In this document: piece by piece, positions 47,293 to 59,638 of the stretch | Position numbering within the stretch: the first letter of the stretch is position 1 | How the letters are laid out: every line of letters starts with the position of its first letter | Source of the DNA: Humulus lupulus | Taxonomy: Eukaryota > Streptophyta > Magnoliopsida > Rosales > Cannabaceae | NCBI RefSeq assembly: GCF_963169125.1 | Contig: NC_084798.1 | Location: 173,009,980 to 173,073,979, forward strand | Length of the DNA stretch: 64,000 bases | Reading direction: 5' to 3' | The notes under the pieces: generated by a model | Told to the model about the DNA's origin: nothing | Database searches by the model: none | What the model saw: the letters and a program-made list of their open reading frames with translations, nothing else | Translations under genes and position numbers: made by a program

Positions 47293-50200
47293 TGTAATAT
47301 TCAAGTAGCCCAGTTATTTAATTGTTTGCTATGACATGTTCATTAATAGTGTTAATTTAAAATAGTACTTTTAGTTGTGGTATTATTTTAATTTTAGAAA
47401 AGTGAGATGATTTGTAGAGTCCCAGAATGTTTACTTAGTTAGCTAGATAGTAGTAGTTGTAGTATTTTAGATTTCGTAGATTTTGGTTCAAACCGGGACT
47501 TAGTTGGAAACTCCTAGCAATAGTTATGGATTTTAGAAGTTTAACATATAGTTTAAGAATATTAATTATAACATAAGGTTTGATTAATATTGCTGGTTAT
47601 AAATATGATGTTTATTATAACCTAATGTTTAGATGGAGCCAATAAGAATATGACACTTGTCATAAACATGAATATTAATGAATTATTATTTTAATGATAA
47701 AATAAGGAAATATAAGACTTAGTCTTCACCCGAAACTGTTAGGGTCGTAGTTTGACTTAGTCAAAGTAGTTATACAAGCTTAATTATGCTGAAAAAGTAT
47801 AATTACGTGTTTAAAATAATCACGTATGCCGAAATATCACAGCATATAAGCTGATATATCGCCTGACGAAGAATACGGAAAAACACGTTGACGTTGCACG
47901 ATCGTACGAATAGAGACTCGGGACTAGGGGCAGTCGATATATCGCCACATAGGGGCGATATATTGCCTATATTAGATATTTTTTTTGTTTTAATTTTTTT
48001 AAAATAACTTTGACTCCTTAGACCTACCTTTGATAGTTTTGATCGAGTCTTCGGCCTCTGATTGACGAATATTCAAATATCTTCAATTAAATTCATTATT
48101 TTTATTCAAGCCAAAAAGAATATTTTTATTCCTAGAACTCTATAAATAGGACTTAGGACCCAGCCCTTTCACTTACTCTTCAGCTGTGATCAGACTCCAA
48201 GGTGCTAGTGGGACCATAAGAGTGATAAACACTTGGGTTGAAAAAAAAAAGCTTTTCTATTCTTAAGCTTTATAAAACACTTTGGGAAGTGAGGTTAGTG
48301 CATTTCGGTATTGGGGATAGACCAATCCATAAGGTCAATAAAGGTACCCTTATTCTTAAGTTCAATTCTGTTAGATTCCTTAGTTTCTTTAGTTTTCATT
48401 CAGGTTCTAACTTTTGTTATGGTTTTGTGGTTAGGTTTTTAAGTTCTTTGAACTTAAGGTGTCTTTTCGGTAAGTTTCCTCTTGGTGGTTTAGTTATATT
48501 CCTTTCATCTCTTTCCTTTAGAAATACTCACCATTTTTATTGCTGGTTTTAGAAGTGTTCCAAGTCCTACATTTGTTCTCGATTATCCCGGTGTTGGTAA
48601 GGAAAATTAGATAGTTTAGTATTATGATCTAGTTTATGTAATGTATGATATAGTTTATGTTTGTATTGTTATATTATTTTATAATATAATGTTTTAGATT
48701 AAATAAATGTGACAAAGAGTGTCACATATTGTAACATATAATAGAGAGTTACAATATTTAGATATATGAGATATATCCAAATAATGTAACATATTTGGTG
48801 TCACAAATTTGTAACTTCCAAATATTACCCTTTATTGTGTAAATTTTTTGTTACACAATATTGAGATGAATTTCATAAAGCCATATGTGAAATGGCTGTT
48901 AGAGATATGATTTAAACCCCAATAATGTGTTTTGGGAGTTACAAAATCATTTGGGAGGGTTTGGAACCGTTTGGAAAAACAGCACATTTATAAGTGCTAA
49001 AATTGGTCGGTGGCCATGGCCACTAAATGTTGGTGGCCGCGGCCTGTGGGACAGAGACCAATGGCCGCGGCCACAGGCCAAAAACTGACCAATTTTTCAG
49101 TTTTTTCAATCTTTGTTGAACGGCTCAAAAAACCCAAATAACTCCCAAATCTCATTTTTAATTCCATATTAATCCAATTAAACATTGGTAACATCCATGG
49201 GGGTTGGTGGAATTTGAAATTCAAAGGGTGTCTCTAAACTCTATAAATAGGAGCCTATAGCTCACTTGTAAGACACAACATTTCTATCCATTAGAGCACT
49301 TGGCTAGAAACACCTTGAGGCTTGATAATTCCAGAAAGTTTTTCCAATATCTGTGAGAGATCCTTTAGTGCTTGAGTTAGGGGGAAATAAGCTTTTGGAC
49401 AAAGGTTTCAAACCTTGTTCAAGTTGGTGATCCCCAACACTCTTCACTTTGGTAGTGTGAGTGAGAGTTGTTTATCTTTTGTTTCTTGTTCCTTTCTTTC
49501 ATTCTATTGCTTTTTATCTTTATATTGTTCTTCCATATTTACTTGTATTTCTTGTTCAAGAGTTGTAATCTTTTCTTTTCTTTTCTTTTGTTTCAAACAC
49601 TTTACTTTATTTGTAACATTTTGCTTAGAGTTGTATTTTACTATTCTCTTCTTCTTCATCATCTTCTTCATTTTCTTTGTTTATTTGTAATTTTCAGTTA
49701 TAGAGTTGTAACTCCTTTTAATCAATCATTATTTTTTGTAATATATTGCATAGAGTTGTAATTTCCATTGAGGCAAAATACATATTTTCCTAACATGTAT
49801 GACCTAACATTTCAGGTACAATAAATGGATAAGTGTGTCTGGACCTAAGGTGTCCAATGATGTATGATGGACTATGTCTGATAGGCTCGGTTGCCAAAAC
49901 ATTATGACGGACCTATGTCCGGTGTATGACAGACTTTTGTCCGGGGCTTAATTGCCACCCCTATATAAACACTTATCTTTTTATTATATCTGACTTGTTA
50001 TTTTAGTTATGATTATGATATATGACCTATAGTTATGATTTATGATCTATGACTTATGACTTATGACCTATGACTTATGACTTAGATTATGATTTAGAAT
50101 TATGACTTAAGTTATGATATGATCTAGAGGTTTGTGTTTGCATGACTTTTGTGAAATATGTTATGTTTGATTATATGATTAACTCTTGTTTGTATTTTCC

Positions 50201-50543
50201 TTACTGGGCTTTGAAGCTCACTCCTTATGATGTTGTTATTTAAGGAAATTAAGGATAGAATGGTCGTTGGCGAGTGTGGGACCTAAGAGCTTCGTGACGT
50301 ATTCGTGGGGACCATATAGTTGAGCAAGATCAAGCGGGCCTATTTTTTTTTATTAAAGAATGATTATTTAAAAAATTTATTTAAATGTTGCTCATATTTT
50401 TATGCTAAAGACAATTATTTTGTTTTTGTAAAACCATGGATCAATGTATTTATTTTTAAGTTTTTATTAAATAAAAGAGCAATATTTACGATTATGACCC
50501 AACGTTGTGTTCTCGGTAATCTATGAGAAATTAGGGCATTATA
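47293..50543 (+). repeat. 5' LTR of Tekay-like element (contains a nested solo LTR)
   Basis: Starts TGTAATATTCAAG. It ends gggcattata where the other copy has gggcgttaca, so the canonical CA end is mutated. About 2.1 kb without the nested unit at 48667-49795. Words of the CGATATATCG type occur at 47825-47970. Confidence 0.9.
48667..49795 (+). mobile_element. Nested solo copia LTR, target repeat tgtat
   Basis: Starts TGTTATATTATT and ends TTTTCCTAACA, flanked by tgtat (48662-48666 and 49796-49800). The undisrupted target can be seen in the 3' LTR near 60515. It is a plus-oriented homologue of 39577-40696 and carries the same GGCCGCGGCC cluster (49010-49080). Confidence 0.95.
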
Positions 50544-50545
50544 GG

Positions 50546-50557
50546 TGGTATCAGAGC
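50546..50557 (+). other. Primer-binding site, tRNA-iMet
   Basis: TGGTATCAGAGC begins two bases after the LTR end; an exact match to the common initiator-Met primer site. Confidence 0.92.
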
Positions 50558-51298
50558 AACGACTATATTGGTCCTGAACGTTCCCACGAAATACACACGA
50601 TAGCTACAAAGGACCTACTCGTTACCAAGTTAGTAGATACCTTGTTTTTTTAAAAAAATATATGTTTGTAATGTTTTTCTTGTGTTATTTTAAGAAATTA
50701 GCCCAATGGACAAAGGTTAAAGCTATAATAAGATTACCAGACCCTGAGTATGATAATGGATCTGATGTGGAGGATTAGACGCATATAAGAACACATCGTT
50801 AAATTTTATTATATGTTGTTTTAGAATATTTTCATTAGTTTATTTAAAAAAAAAAAAACATGTTATTTGCTTTTATTATTGTTTCATTGTTTAGTAAATG
50901 TTAAGAAATTCTTGGATTCAATTGAAAGTGTAAATTTTAAATTCCTCTCTTATGGGTTAGCCCATTTGTGAAGGCCCATTTGCTTTGCATTATTAGATTG
51001 GATCCAATTTAAAATAAAAAACAATTAATAAAGCAAGGGTTCAAATTCCTGTCTTTTGGGTCCAAGTGGAAGTTAGGGGGCCTTAGTGGGTACGATATAC
51101 TGAACCCAGCCCTCCTCCATGGAAGATTCAATTGTTAAGGCTCATTTACCTGAGTTGGACTTAATTGTAATAGGGTAGTTTTTTTATAAATAGATGGACT
51201 TAATAGACAGTAGTACAATAGGCTAAGTTGTACCCTCTTTTGTTTTGTTTGTCTTAGTTTTTCAATTATTTTCTCTTTTGGGGAAACAGAGAAGACAC
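50558..51298 (+). other. Leader of Tekay-like element, with copia-leader-like segment
   Basis: Non-coding. The part from about 50935 to 51175 is homologous to the reverse complement of the copia leader at 42600-42850: shared order of 'catttgctttgcat', 'acaattaataaa', 'ccctcctccat', 'caattgttaaggc' and 'gttggact'. Confidence 0.7.
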
Positions 51299-52414
51299 AT
51301 GGAGCAGGAACCAAGAAGATCTGAAAGACTAAATGGTCATGGAAGAGGCAGAGGCCGAGGAAGAGGAAGGGGGCGAGGAAGAAGAGTAGCTGCCACCTCT
51401 ACCTATGAAGAATTTCCAGCAGCCCCAGGAGTGCCAAAAGCACCCAATGTGATGGAAGAACTAGCAGCTGCTGCTGCTCGAGAAAATTTGGAAAGAGAAA
51501 ATGCCCGTCTTAGGGTAGAATTAAGGAGAAGAGAAGAAGAGTTCCAAATAAACTCAGAGCAACAACAACAAGTGGTGTAGCAAGTCATTCCTCTAGCGCA
51601 ATTACTACAGTTGGCAGAACCTCGCTATGAGGCAGTATATGAACGCTTTAGAAAGCAGTAACCCCCAAACTTCGATGGCGGGTTAGACCCGATAGAAGCA
51701 GAAGAGTGGCTTCAATCGGTGGAGTCCATATTAGAACACATGCGGCTGGGAAACGAAGATCGAGTCTCATGCGCTTCAAGTTTGCTAAAGAAAAATGCCC
51801 GCATCTGGTGGGATATAGTGAAACAGACTAGAGATGTGAGCATTATGACATGGGATGAGTTTATCCAAGTGTTCAACAAGAAGTATTACAGTCCTGCGAT
51901 TGTAGCCACAAGGGTGGATGAATTTGTCGCGCTTACTCAAGGGAATTCGTCTGTGACAGATTATGCCAGAAAGTTTGATGGGCTGGCTAAGTTCGCGGCG
52001 GAAATGGTACCCACTGAGACGCTAAGATTTCAAAGATTCGTGAAGGGACTAAAACCTATGATAGCCCGTGACGTAAAGTTGATTCGGGGAATAACCACTT
52101 ATGCGGAAACATTAGAGGTAGCCTTGGAAGCTGAGCAGGCTGAAGAAAGAATCTGGAAAGAAGGTGCGGCCAGAAGGGACGCCAAAAAGAATAACAACGA
52201 TCAGAATGACCACAAACAGAAACATGACGGTGGTCAAAACCAAAAGGCCGACAAGAAGAACAAGACTGCGTCAGAAAGTAATGGGAATAAGAAGCCCTAT
52301 GTGGAATATCCCTAGTGCCCTATCTGAAAGAGGAAGCATTCAAGAGAATGCAGATATAAGACGAAAGGTTGTTTCAATTGTGGAGAAGAAGGACACATTA
52401 AAAAGGATTGCCCA
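51299..52414 (+). pseudogene. gag: gag of Tekay-like element (interrupted)
   Basis: ATG at 51299 opens MEQEPRRSERLNGHGRG with a Gly/Arg-rich tract. TAG (51578) and TAA (about 51659) interrupt before the capsid domain. That domain reads DRVSCASSLLKKNARIWWD, then TWDEFIQVFNKKYY and SVTDYARKFDGLAKF, the retrotransposon gag signature. A Lys/Asn-rich linker leads to TAG at 52313 and TGA shortly after. A CCHC knuckle follows in the same frame: CFNCGEEGHIKKDC (about 52362-52403), with all four ligands present. Confidence 0.9.
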
Positions 52415-52990
52415 AAGTTGAAGGATCAAAAGAAAGATGACAAGCTCGTGCCAGCCAGAGTTTTTGCTCTTACAAGAGGTGAAGCAGAAACTAGTAATAC
52501 TATGGTAACAGGTCAGGTCACTATCTCTGGTAAATTATGCAATGTGTTATTCAATTCAGGAGCTACGCATTCTTTTGTTTCTATGAATATGATCGATAGC
52601 TTAGATAGACCATGCGAACTTTTTAGAGATAAGTTTGTCACATAGTTACCCTCGGGGGAAAGAATGCTATCTAGTAGAGGGGCGCGTAGTGTTGCAGTTA
52701 TAATCGAAGGAAAAGAATTACTAGTAGATTTGATCGAGTTAGACCTTAAGGATTATGATGTAGTTTTAGGCATGGATTGGTTAGCAAAACATGGGGCAAC
52801 AATAGATTGTAAGGGTAAGAAAGTCAACTTTCAACCAAAAGGCATAGAGCAGTTCACTTTCAAAGGAGAAGTTTCTCAAACTCACATACCGATAGTCTCA
52901 GCTCTCAAAGCTCAGCAATTAATCAATAGTGGTTGCCAGGCATTTCTAGCTAGTGTGGTGGACAAGTCACGAGAGACGCAGCTTGAACCA
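52415..52990 (+). pseudogene. Protease region of Tekay-like element, active-site Asp replaced
   Basis: The frame VPARVFALTRGEAE leads into the protease block VLFNSGATHSFVS, where the catalytic Asp of the family's DSGA motif is Asn. A TAG lies about 52643, followed by [18 protein letters not shown] and the second conserved block [16 protein letters not shown]. With the active-site change and the stop, this copy should have no protease activity. Confidence 0.85.
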
Positions 52991-54380
52991 AAGGATGTAC
53001 CTATTGTATGTGAATTTCCCAAGGTATTTCCAGAAGATCTACCGGGATTACCTCCGAGTAGGGAAATTGAGTTTGAAATAGAATTGGCACCTGAGATAGC
53101 ACCAATCTCGAAAGCTCCTTGTAGAATGGCACATACCGAGTTAAAGGAGTTAAAGATCCAAATGCAGGAGCTATTAGATAAGGGTTTCATCCGACCGAGC
53201 TATTCTCCTTGGGGAGCACCAGTGCTTTTTGTCAAAAAGAAGGACGGGAGTATGAGGATGTGCATCGACTATCGAGAACTTAATAAAGTGACGATCAAGA
53301 AAAAATACCCTTTACCTCGAATAGACGATCTTTTTTATCAACTACAAGGATCTACAACATTCTCGAAGATAGATTTGAGGTCGGGGTATCATCAGCTAAG
53401 AGTACGAGAAGAAGATATCCCAAAGACGGCTTTTCGGACTAGATATGGACACTACGAGTTTCTGGTAATGTATTTTGGATTAACGAACGCACCAACAGCG
53501 TTCATGGATCTTATGAACCATGTATTTAAGGACTACCTGGATAAGTTCATTGTGGTGTTTATAGACGACATATTGATCTACTAAAAAATGAAAGCCGAGC
53601 ATGAAGAGCACCTGCGACTGAAGTTGGAACGATTAAAAGGTCATCAATTATACACTAAGTCTAAGAAATGCGAATTCTGGTTAGAGAAGGTGGCATTTCT
53701 AGGACACATTATGTCTAAAGATGGCGTGGAAGTAGATCCAGCCAAGATCGAAGCAGTGAAGGACTGGCCCAACCTAAGAATGCAACGGAGGTGAGAAGTT
53801 TTCTGGGATTGACAGGATACTATAGACGATTTGTTGAAGGGTTCTCCAAAATAGCTACACCCTTAACAAATTTGACGAGGAAGCAACAAAAATTTGAATG
53901 GACGGAGAAATGCGAAGAAAGCTTCCAGACGCTAAAGGATAAGCTCATAACATCCCCAGTTTTGTGCGTTCCAAACGATAAGGGCAAGTTTGTAGTGTAT
54001 TGCGATGCGTCAAAGCAGGGACTTGGGTGCGTTTTGATGCAAGATGAAAGAGTGGTCGCCTATGCCTCGAGACAGCTTAAGGAGTACGAACAGCGGTAGT
54101 TGACTCATGACTTAGAATTAGCAGCGATGGTTTTCGCTCTAAAGATTTGGAGGCACTATCTGTACGGAGAAAAGTGCGAAATCTATACGGATCACAAAAG
54201 TCTAAAGTACTTCTTTACGCAGAAGGAACTTAATATGAGGCAACGAAGGTGGCTGGAGTTAGTAAAAGACTATGATTGTGAGATCTTGTATCATCCGGGA
54301 AAAGCTAACGTCGTGGCAGATGCACTTAGTAGGCGGAGTTACGGAAGCTTGTCAACACTTAAGGGGATAGCTCAACACTT
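52991..54380 (+). pseudogene. Reverse transcriptase and RNase H of Tekay-like element (interrupted)
   Basis: Reverse-transcriptase blocks run in order: [55 protein letters not shown] and the catalytic [10 protein letters not shown] (near 53550). A TAA follows at 53581, and the frame resumes at HEEHLRLKLERLKGH. A frameshift near 53,785 moves to the frame reading VRSFLGLTGYYRRFVEGFSK. RNase H follows (VVYCDASKQGLGCVL, then DHKSLKYFF and ADALSRR) and is broken by TAG at 54097. All domains are recognisable but separated. Confidence 0.92.
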
Positions 54381-55710
54381 ACAAGATGATATTAAGAGGT
54401 CTGGAATAGAGCTAATAACTGGACAACTAGCTGACCTCGCAATCAAGTCAACTCTAATGAAGGAAATAAAGGAGAAACAACAAGAAGATGAGTTTCTTCT
54501 TAAGATGAAGGCAACAATACAAAGCTCAAAGAATGTCGATTTATCCTTGGCAAAAGAAGGCATGCTACGATATAGAAACCAAGTATGTGTGCCAGAAAGT
54601 GGAGGATTAAGACAAAGTATCATGAAGGAAGTGCACACTACTCCGTATTCACTTCACCCGGGATTGACCAAGATATACAACGATGTCAAGACAATGTACT
54701 GGTGGCCGGGGATGAAGAAAGACATAGTAGAATTTGTAGCGAAATGCCTTACATGTCAACAAGTTAAAGTCAAACATCAAAGACCCGCTGGAACTTTGCA
54801 ACCGTTGGAGATTCCCGAATGGAAATGGGAAGATATAGCGATGGACTTCGTGACGGGATTACTAAGGACCACCAAGCAGCATGACTCTGTTTGGGAGATA
54901 GTAGATAGACTCACAAAATATGCTCACTTCTTACCAGTAAGAATAGTTTATAATGCTGAGGAGTACGTAGAGCTTTACGTGGCGGAGATAGTGAGACTAC
55001 ATGGAGTTCCAAAGATGATAGTCTCTGATAGAGGATCGGTTTTCACATCAAAGTTCTGGGAAGGTTTACATCGTGCAATGGGCACTAAGTTAAAACTAAG
55101 TTCGGCATTTCACCCTCAAACCGATGGTCAGTCAGAACGCACCATACAAATATTAGAAGATATGCTGAGAGCGTGTGATTTCAACTTATCAGGATCATGG
55201 AGCAAGTATCTTCCATTAATAGAATTCTCTTACAACAATAGTTATCAAGTGACGATAGGAATGTCGCCTTATGAGATGCTATATGGACGGAAGTGCCGAT
55301 CACCACTTCATTGGGATGAGGTTGGTGAAAGACGATACTTAGGACCCGAGGCTGTAAGAGAAGCAACAGATGCAGTAGAAAGGATAAGACAACGAATGGT
55401 TGCCGCTCAAAGTCGCCAGAAAAGCTATGCCGACGCGAAGATTCGAAATGTTGAGTTTTCAGTAGGCGACCAATTCTTTCTCAAAATTTCTCCGATGAAG
55501 GGGATTATGTGTTTCAGAAAGAAAGGAAAGTTAAGCCCGATGATTATAGGTCCTTTTGAGATATTGGGCAAAGTAGGGCATGTAGCATATCGGTTGGCTT
55601 TACCGCCATCATTAGCTGAAACGCATAACGTTTTTCATGTATCAATGTTGAGAAAATATATATCAGATCCATCCCATGTGCTCGATTACAAGGCTCTGGA
55701 GTTAAAATAA
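54380..55710 (+). pseudogene. Integrase of Tekay-like element
   Basis: Part of the 536-codon open frame from 54100. The zinc-binding region reads [19 protein letters not shown]...CLTCQQVK. The catalytic core has D in [13 protein letters not shown] in [12 protein letters not shown] and E in [13 protein letters not shown], so the triad is intact. It continues with the [17 protein letters not shown] block and a GPY/F-type tail ([19 protein letters not shown]). The frame ends at TAA 55708, just before the chromodomain-like tail. It has no start of its own and would depend on the interrupted upstream frames. Confidence 0.88.
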
Positions 55711-55885
55711 GATTTCAGTTATGAAGAACGGCCAGTACGCGTTCTAGAGCAGGGAACTAAGGAGTTAAGGTCCAAAAGTATCCCGATAGTTAAAATCTTG
55801 TGGAGCAATAGCACTGAAAGAGAGGCAACATGAGAATTGGAGGCAGATATGAGGGAGCGATATCCTCAGATATTTGGTGAGTAAA
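55711..55885 (+). pseudogene. Chromodomain-like C-terminal tail of integrase
   Basis: After the TAA the same frame continues DFSYEERPVRVLEQGTKELR, then SIPIVKILWSN, REAT, a TGA where Trp is expected, and ELEADMRERYPQIFGE. This is the conserved C-terminal chromodomain of Tekay/Del chromoviruses, thought to steer integration. Two stops separate it from integrase. Confidence 0.8.
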
Positions 55886-55899
55886 ATTTTGAGGACGAA

Positions 55900-55921
55900 A
55901 TTTCTTTAAGGAGGGAAGATT
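55900..55921 (+). other. Polypurine tract of Tekay-like element
   Basis: The aaggagggaagatt tract follows 'ttttgaggacgaaatttc' and directly precedes the TG of the 3' LTR. Confidence 0.8.
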
Positions 55922-55998
55922 TGTAATATCCAAGTAGCCCAGTTATTTAATTGTTTGCTATGACATGTTCATTAATAATGCTAAGTTAAAATAATACT

Positions 55999-57209
55999 TG
56001 TTGCGAATTTTTACTACTGCGCAAGTATACGCAATCGAATAAACAAGTAATAGTAGTGGAAATATAGTATCGTTCCGTCAGGGAATTGATCTAATAATTA
56101 CCAATAGCAAACTTTTATTTCTATTTGACTAATGAAAATTTAGTGACAATTAACAATGAACAATAAACTAGGAAAGCAAAATTTAATTAACGAAATTTAA
56201 TATGAGCGAAGGATTAGAGTATTCTAATTTCATCAACCTTCAATTCTATTCAATCAATAATACAACTAATATGTTTCTTTGATCTATGATTATAGCAAGT
56301 TTACTATTGACAATTCTATTATTTCTCAAGATATAAAATATTCAGTTTACCTGTGAATTTTTTACATGTCTGTGATAAATTCTACACATAAACCGCATTA
56401 AGAACAAAAACCTAATTGCTACACAAACCAATTTGATACTGTCGTTCTAAATTGAAATCTATGTCTATTGCCTAAAACTATTCCAATTCGCACTTTTCAG
56501 ATATTGAATTAAAACCAATAATCATGCAAAAGATGGCCAATCAATTACAAGCATTAAACATAAGAACAATAGATAACCATAAATTCAAAAAGTCATAGAA
56601 ATTGCATTAAAGAGGAATAGAATATCCAGTGACTACATTAAAATACTCTAAATAAGAATTTAGTTCATAATATTAAACTTCATCACACAATCTAAAATTC
56701 AAAAGCATAAATAAACACAAACAAAATAAACGTGGACTCTTCTCTGTTTCTTCCCCTCTGCCGTCAGAATGCTCCCCCTTTTCTGTCCCTTTCGATCTTC
56801 TTTTTATTCTTTTTACAAAAATCCAAAAACCTACGAATTTCCATAATAATTTCCAAAAATGCCCTTGTGTCGATATATCGCCTAAGACACTGCGATATAT
56901 CGCATGTTGAATGTGCTCGATAAAAACGCAAGTTTCTGATGTCGTTTCTGCTAAGCCAAAAATTGAAACTACTCCTTGTGCCGATATATCACCCAAGGCA
57001 GGCGATATATCGCGTGTACCGAATTTCCCAAATGTTCACCAATTCTGACTACTCAAATAAATATTTATCAACATTCTCGAACAAATCAGAATTATTACGA
57101 CACACTGCACAAGTTCACAAAACAGATTAAATAGAAACTTTCTCTTAAGAAAAACAACCAAATCAATATGAAAATGTTATAAATAAGCGTATATTTTGTA
57201 CGCTTATCA
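55999..57209 (-). mobile_element. Nested solo LTR, target repeat atact
   Basis: Flanked by atact (55994-55998 and 57210-57214). Plus-strand ends are TGTTGCGAA and GCTTATCA. On the minus strand it starts TGATAAGCGTACAAAATATACGC, the same layout as the LTR at 57638, and ends near TTGCGCAGTAGTAAAAATTCGCAACA. It carries CGATATATCG words at 56873-57020. No internal region is present. The lineage is probably gypsy but I cannot fix it. Confidence 0.88.
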
Positions 57210-57637
57210 ATACTTTTAGTTGTGGTATTATTTGAATTTTAGAAAAGTGAGATGATTTATAGAGTCCCAGAATGTTTACTTAGTTAGCTAGATAGTAGTA
57301 GTAGTTGTAGTATTTTAGATTTCATAAATTTTGGTTCAAACTGGGACTTAGTTGGAAACTCCTAGCAATAGTTATGGATTTTATAAGTTTAACCTATAGT
57401 TTAAGAATATTAATTATAACATAAGGTTTGATTAATATTGTTGGTTATAAATATGACGTTTATTATAACCTAAGGTTTAGATGGAGCCAATAAGAATATG
57501 ACACTTGTCATAAGCATGATTATTAAGGAATTATTATTTTAATGATAAAATAAGGAAATATAAGATTTAGACTTCACTAGAAATTGTTAGGGTTGTAGTT
57601 TGATTCAGTAAAAGTAGTTATCCAACCTTAGTTATGC

Positions 57638-59638
57638 TGATAGCTCTACAAAATAGAGTTATTTTACCACTTTTTATGTGTTAATTGTTGCTTAGTTCTT
57701 GAGTTCTTAATTGATTTATTAAGTTTTTAAGTAATTTTGCATTTATTAGTCTTATTGTAATTTTCTAGATTTTTATAGATATTTTATTGTGTTATGTTGT
57801 AATTGAATTAGTTAAAATTAGTATTGTTAGTTTGAATGCTAAAAATATGATTTTATTGAAATTAAATGTTATGTAAATTAAATTTTAATTAATATTTTCA
57901 TGGGAGTTATATGGTATATTTTATTAATGAAAATATTTAATTTTAATTTAGTTTATAATTTATTTTGTAGGAAAATTATTTCATTTGTGGCTCTTGAAAA
58001 GCAAGGAAATCAAAAGAAAGGTGGTAGTTTTGAAAGAAAATAACAAGAAATTTGGCATTTTTCAAATGGGCCAATGCCTCAGCCCAGGCCCACGCCTGGC
58101 TCCTTCAGCAAATCCATGCCTGGCTCCTTCAGCAAATCCACGCCTGGCTCCTTCAGCTGCATCACCCAGCAGCCTCTTCTCAACACCAACACTGAAGCTT
58201 CACTCCTGGCCCGGCCCAGCCGGCTCCAAACAGGCCCAACAGTCAGCTGCTGCCCCATCACGTTTTTCCTCCTGCCAGCTCTCTCCACCAAAGCACCCCA
58301 GGGCCAGCTTCAACACGGGCCTTAGCATTCTGCCAGCCACCAGGCCCAGCGCCCAACCTCCTGAAGCCCAGCTCCAAGGCCCATTCGGCCCACACGCCAG
58401 AGCTGCCTAGACCAGCTGCCAACATAGCCACCATAATACCAAAAAAATCATATTTTTCTTCCCAATGTTTTTTCTTTTCACTCAAATATCAATTCACTCT
58501 TCTCTATTTTTTTTTACCTAAGTAAACATTCCTGATTCATTTTTTACCCTAGTTTTTCACTAATCTTCCATCCAACAAAACATTTCATCTTTCCAATACC
58601 CTTACACTTACTCTTTTTATCCTACCACTTCCCAACACAATTAAATTAATCAATTTATTTATTTATTTTAATTTGATTAATTTAATCTCCATATTTTGCC
58701 TATAAATAGAGTCTTGTAAGACCATTTGGGGGGCTCTTCTTCATCTTTTCAACCTCTCCTACACTTCATATTTTTCTCTCTTCTTTTCACTATTTTCTCT
58801 CTACCATTTTCATCTTTTGAAGAGCATGTCAAGTATGTTATTTTGTAATTTTTATTTCAATCTAGTTATGAGCTTCTAATCTTTTTTCAAGATTATTAAG
58901 ATGATGATGAAGCAAAATGTAACTAGATAGTATTTTTGTTGTATGTTGATTTCCCATTTGTGCAACATTGTTTATGGATTTTTCTATCAAAGATATGCAT
59001 TTTTCATCTATTATTGATTGTTAAAGCATATTACACTTAGTTCTTCATTATGCAAAAATATGATATTCTTTGATTAAATGTTTTTCATTAAATTGTTCAC
59101 ATCTAATTCTTAGAGCATAAGTATCATATTTTGCCTAAACATAATCTCTTTGATTTTTTGTAGTTTCACTAGGTTGTAGCACAGCTAATGCTTAGAAATT
59201 ATATCTTATATAAGTGAAGAAAAATCCTACATTTTTTAAAGTAACTTGTGCTTGAATAGAAAATGTGTTTTGAAAAAAATATAGTGTGATTTATTTCAAC
59301 TATATCTAAACTTGGGAATCAATATACTTATAAATACTATTGAACTTGCATTTTGTGGATTCTAATATCTTAATAATCTTATTTTACATATCTCATTTGA
59401 AAACCATTTTTCTATTTAATCTTAAATCTTTTTATTACTTGTCTTTTATTTTTCTAAAACAAAATCTCATCAAATATTTGGAACTAGGTTAGAATATTCT
59501 TGCTTTGTTTGAAATAGTTTCTTTTGATGTTAGTCAACTCCCATGGGTTCGACCTCGTACTTACATGAACATTATATTCCGAAACGATTCGTGCACTTGC
59601 GAGTTTAAATATTAAAACACCCTCTTTTGGGATCAACA
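57638..59638 (+). mobile_element. Nested solo LTR, target repeat tatgc
   Basis: Flanked by tatgc (57633-57637 and 59639-59643). Starts TGATAGCTCTACAAAATAGAG and ends GGGATCAACA, 2001 bp. A TATA box (cctataaatagag) lies near 58699-58711. A GC-rich stretch of 24-bp repeats occurs at 58093-58165. The end region 'gattcgtgcacttgcgag' is widespread in plant gypsy LTRs. Confidence 0.9.
58093..58165 (+). repeat. Three 24-bp tandem units in LTR
   Basis: Units of gcctggctccttcagcaaatc followed by cac/cat repeat three times in a GC-rich island. The island has open frames on both strands (for example a proline-rich 141-codon frame from 57985), but this looks like composition and not a gene. Confidence 0.8.

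Noticed and set aside
48238..48552. 104-codon frame repeated at 60088-60450
   Set aside because: It lies in the two LTRs of the Tekay-like element, so its repetition reflects LTR duplication and not a gene family.
52164..55710. All stops in the Tekay-like element caused by C-to-T deamination
   Set aside because: Some fit, but others (after FIDDILIY and before THDLELAA) would need transversions, so a single mechanism is not supported.
57985..58410. 141-codon proline-rich open frame
   Set aside because: It lies inside a solo LTR, is built partly of 24-bp tandem repeats, is open on several frames and matches no family; GC-rich composition explains it.
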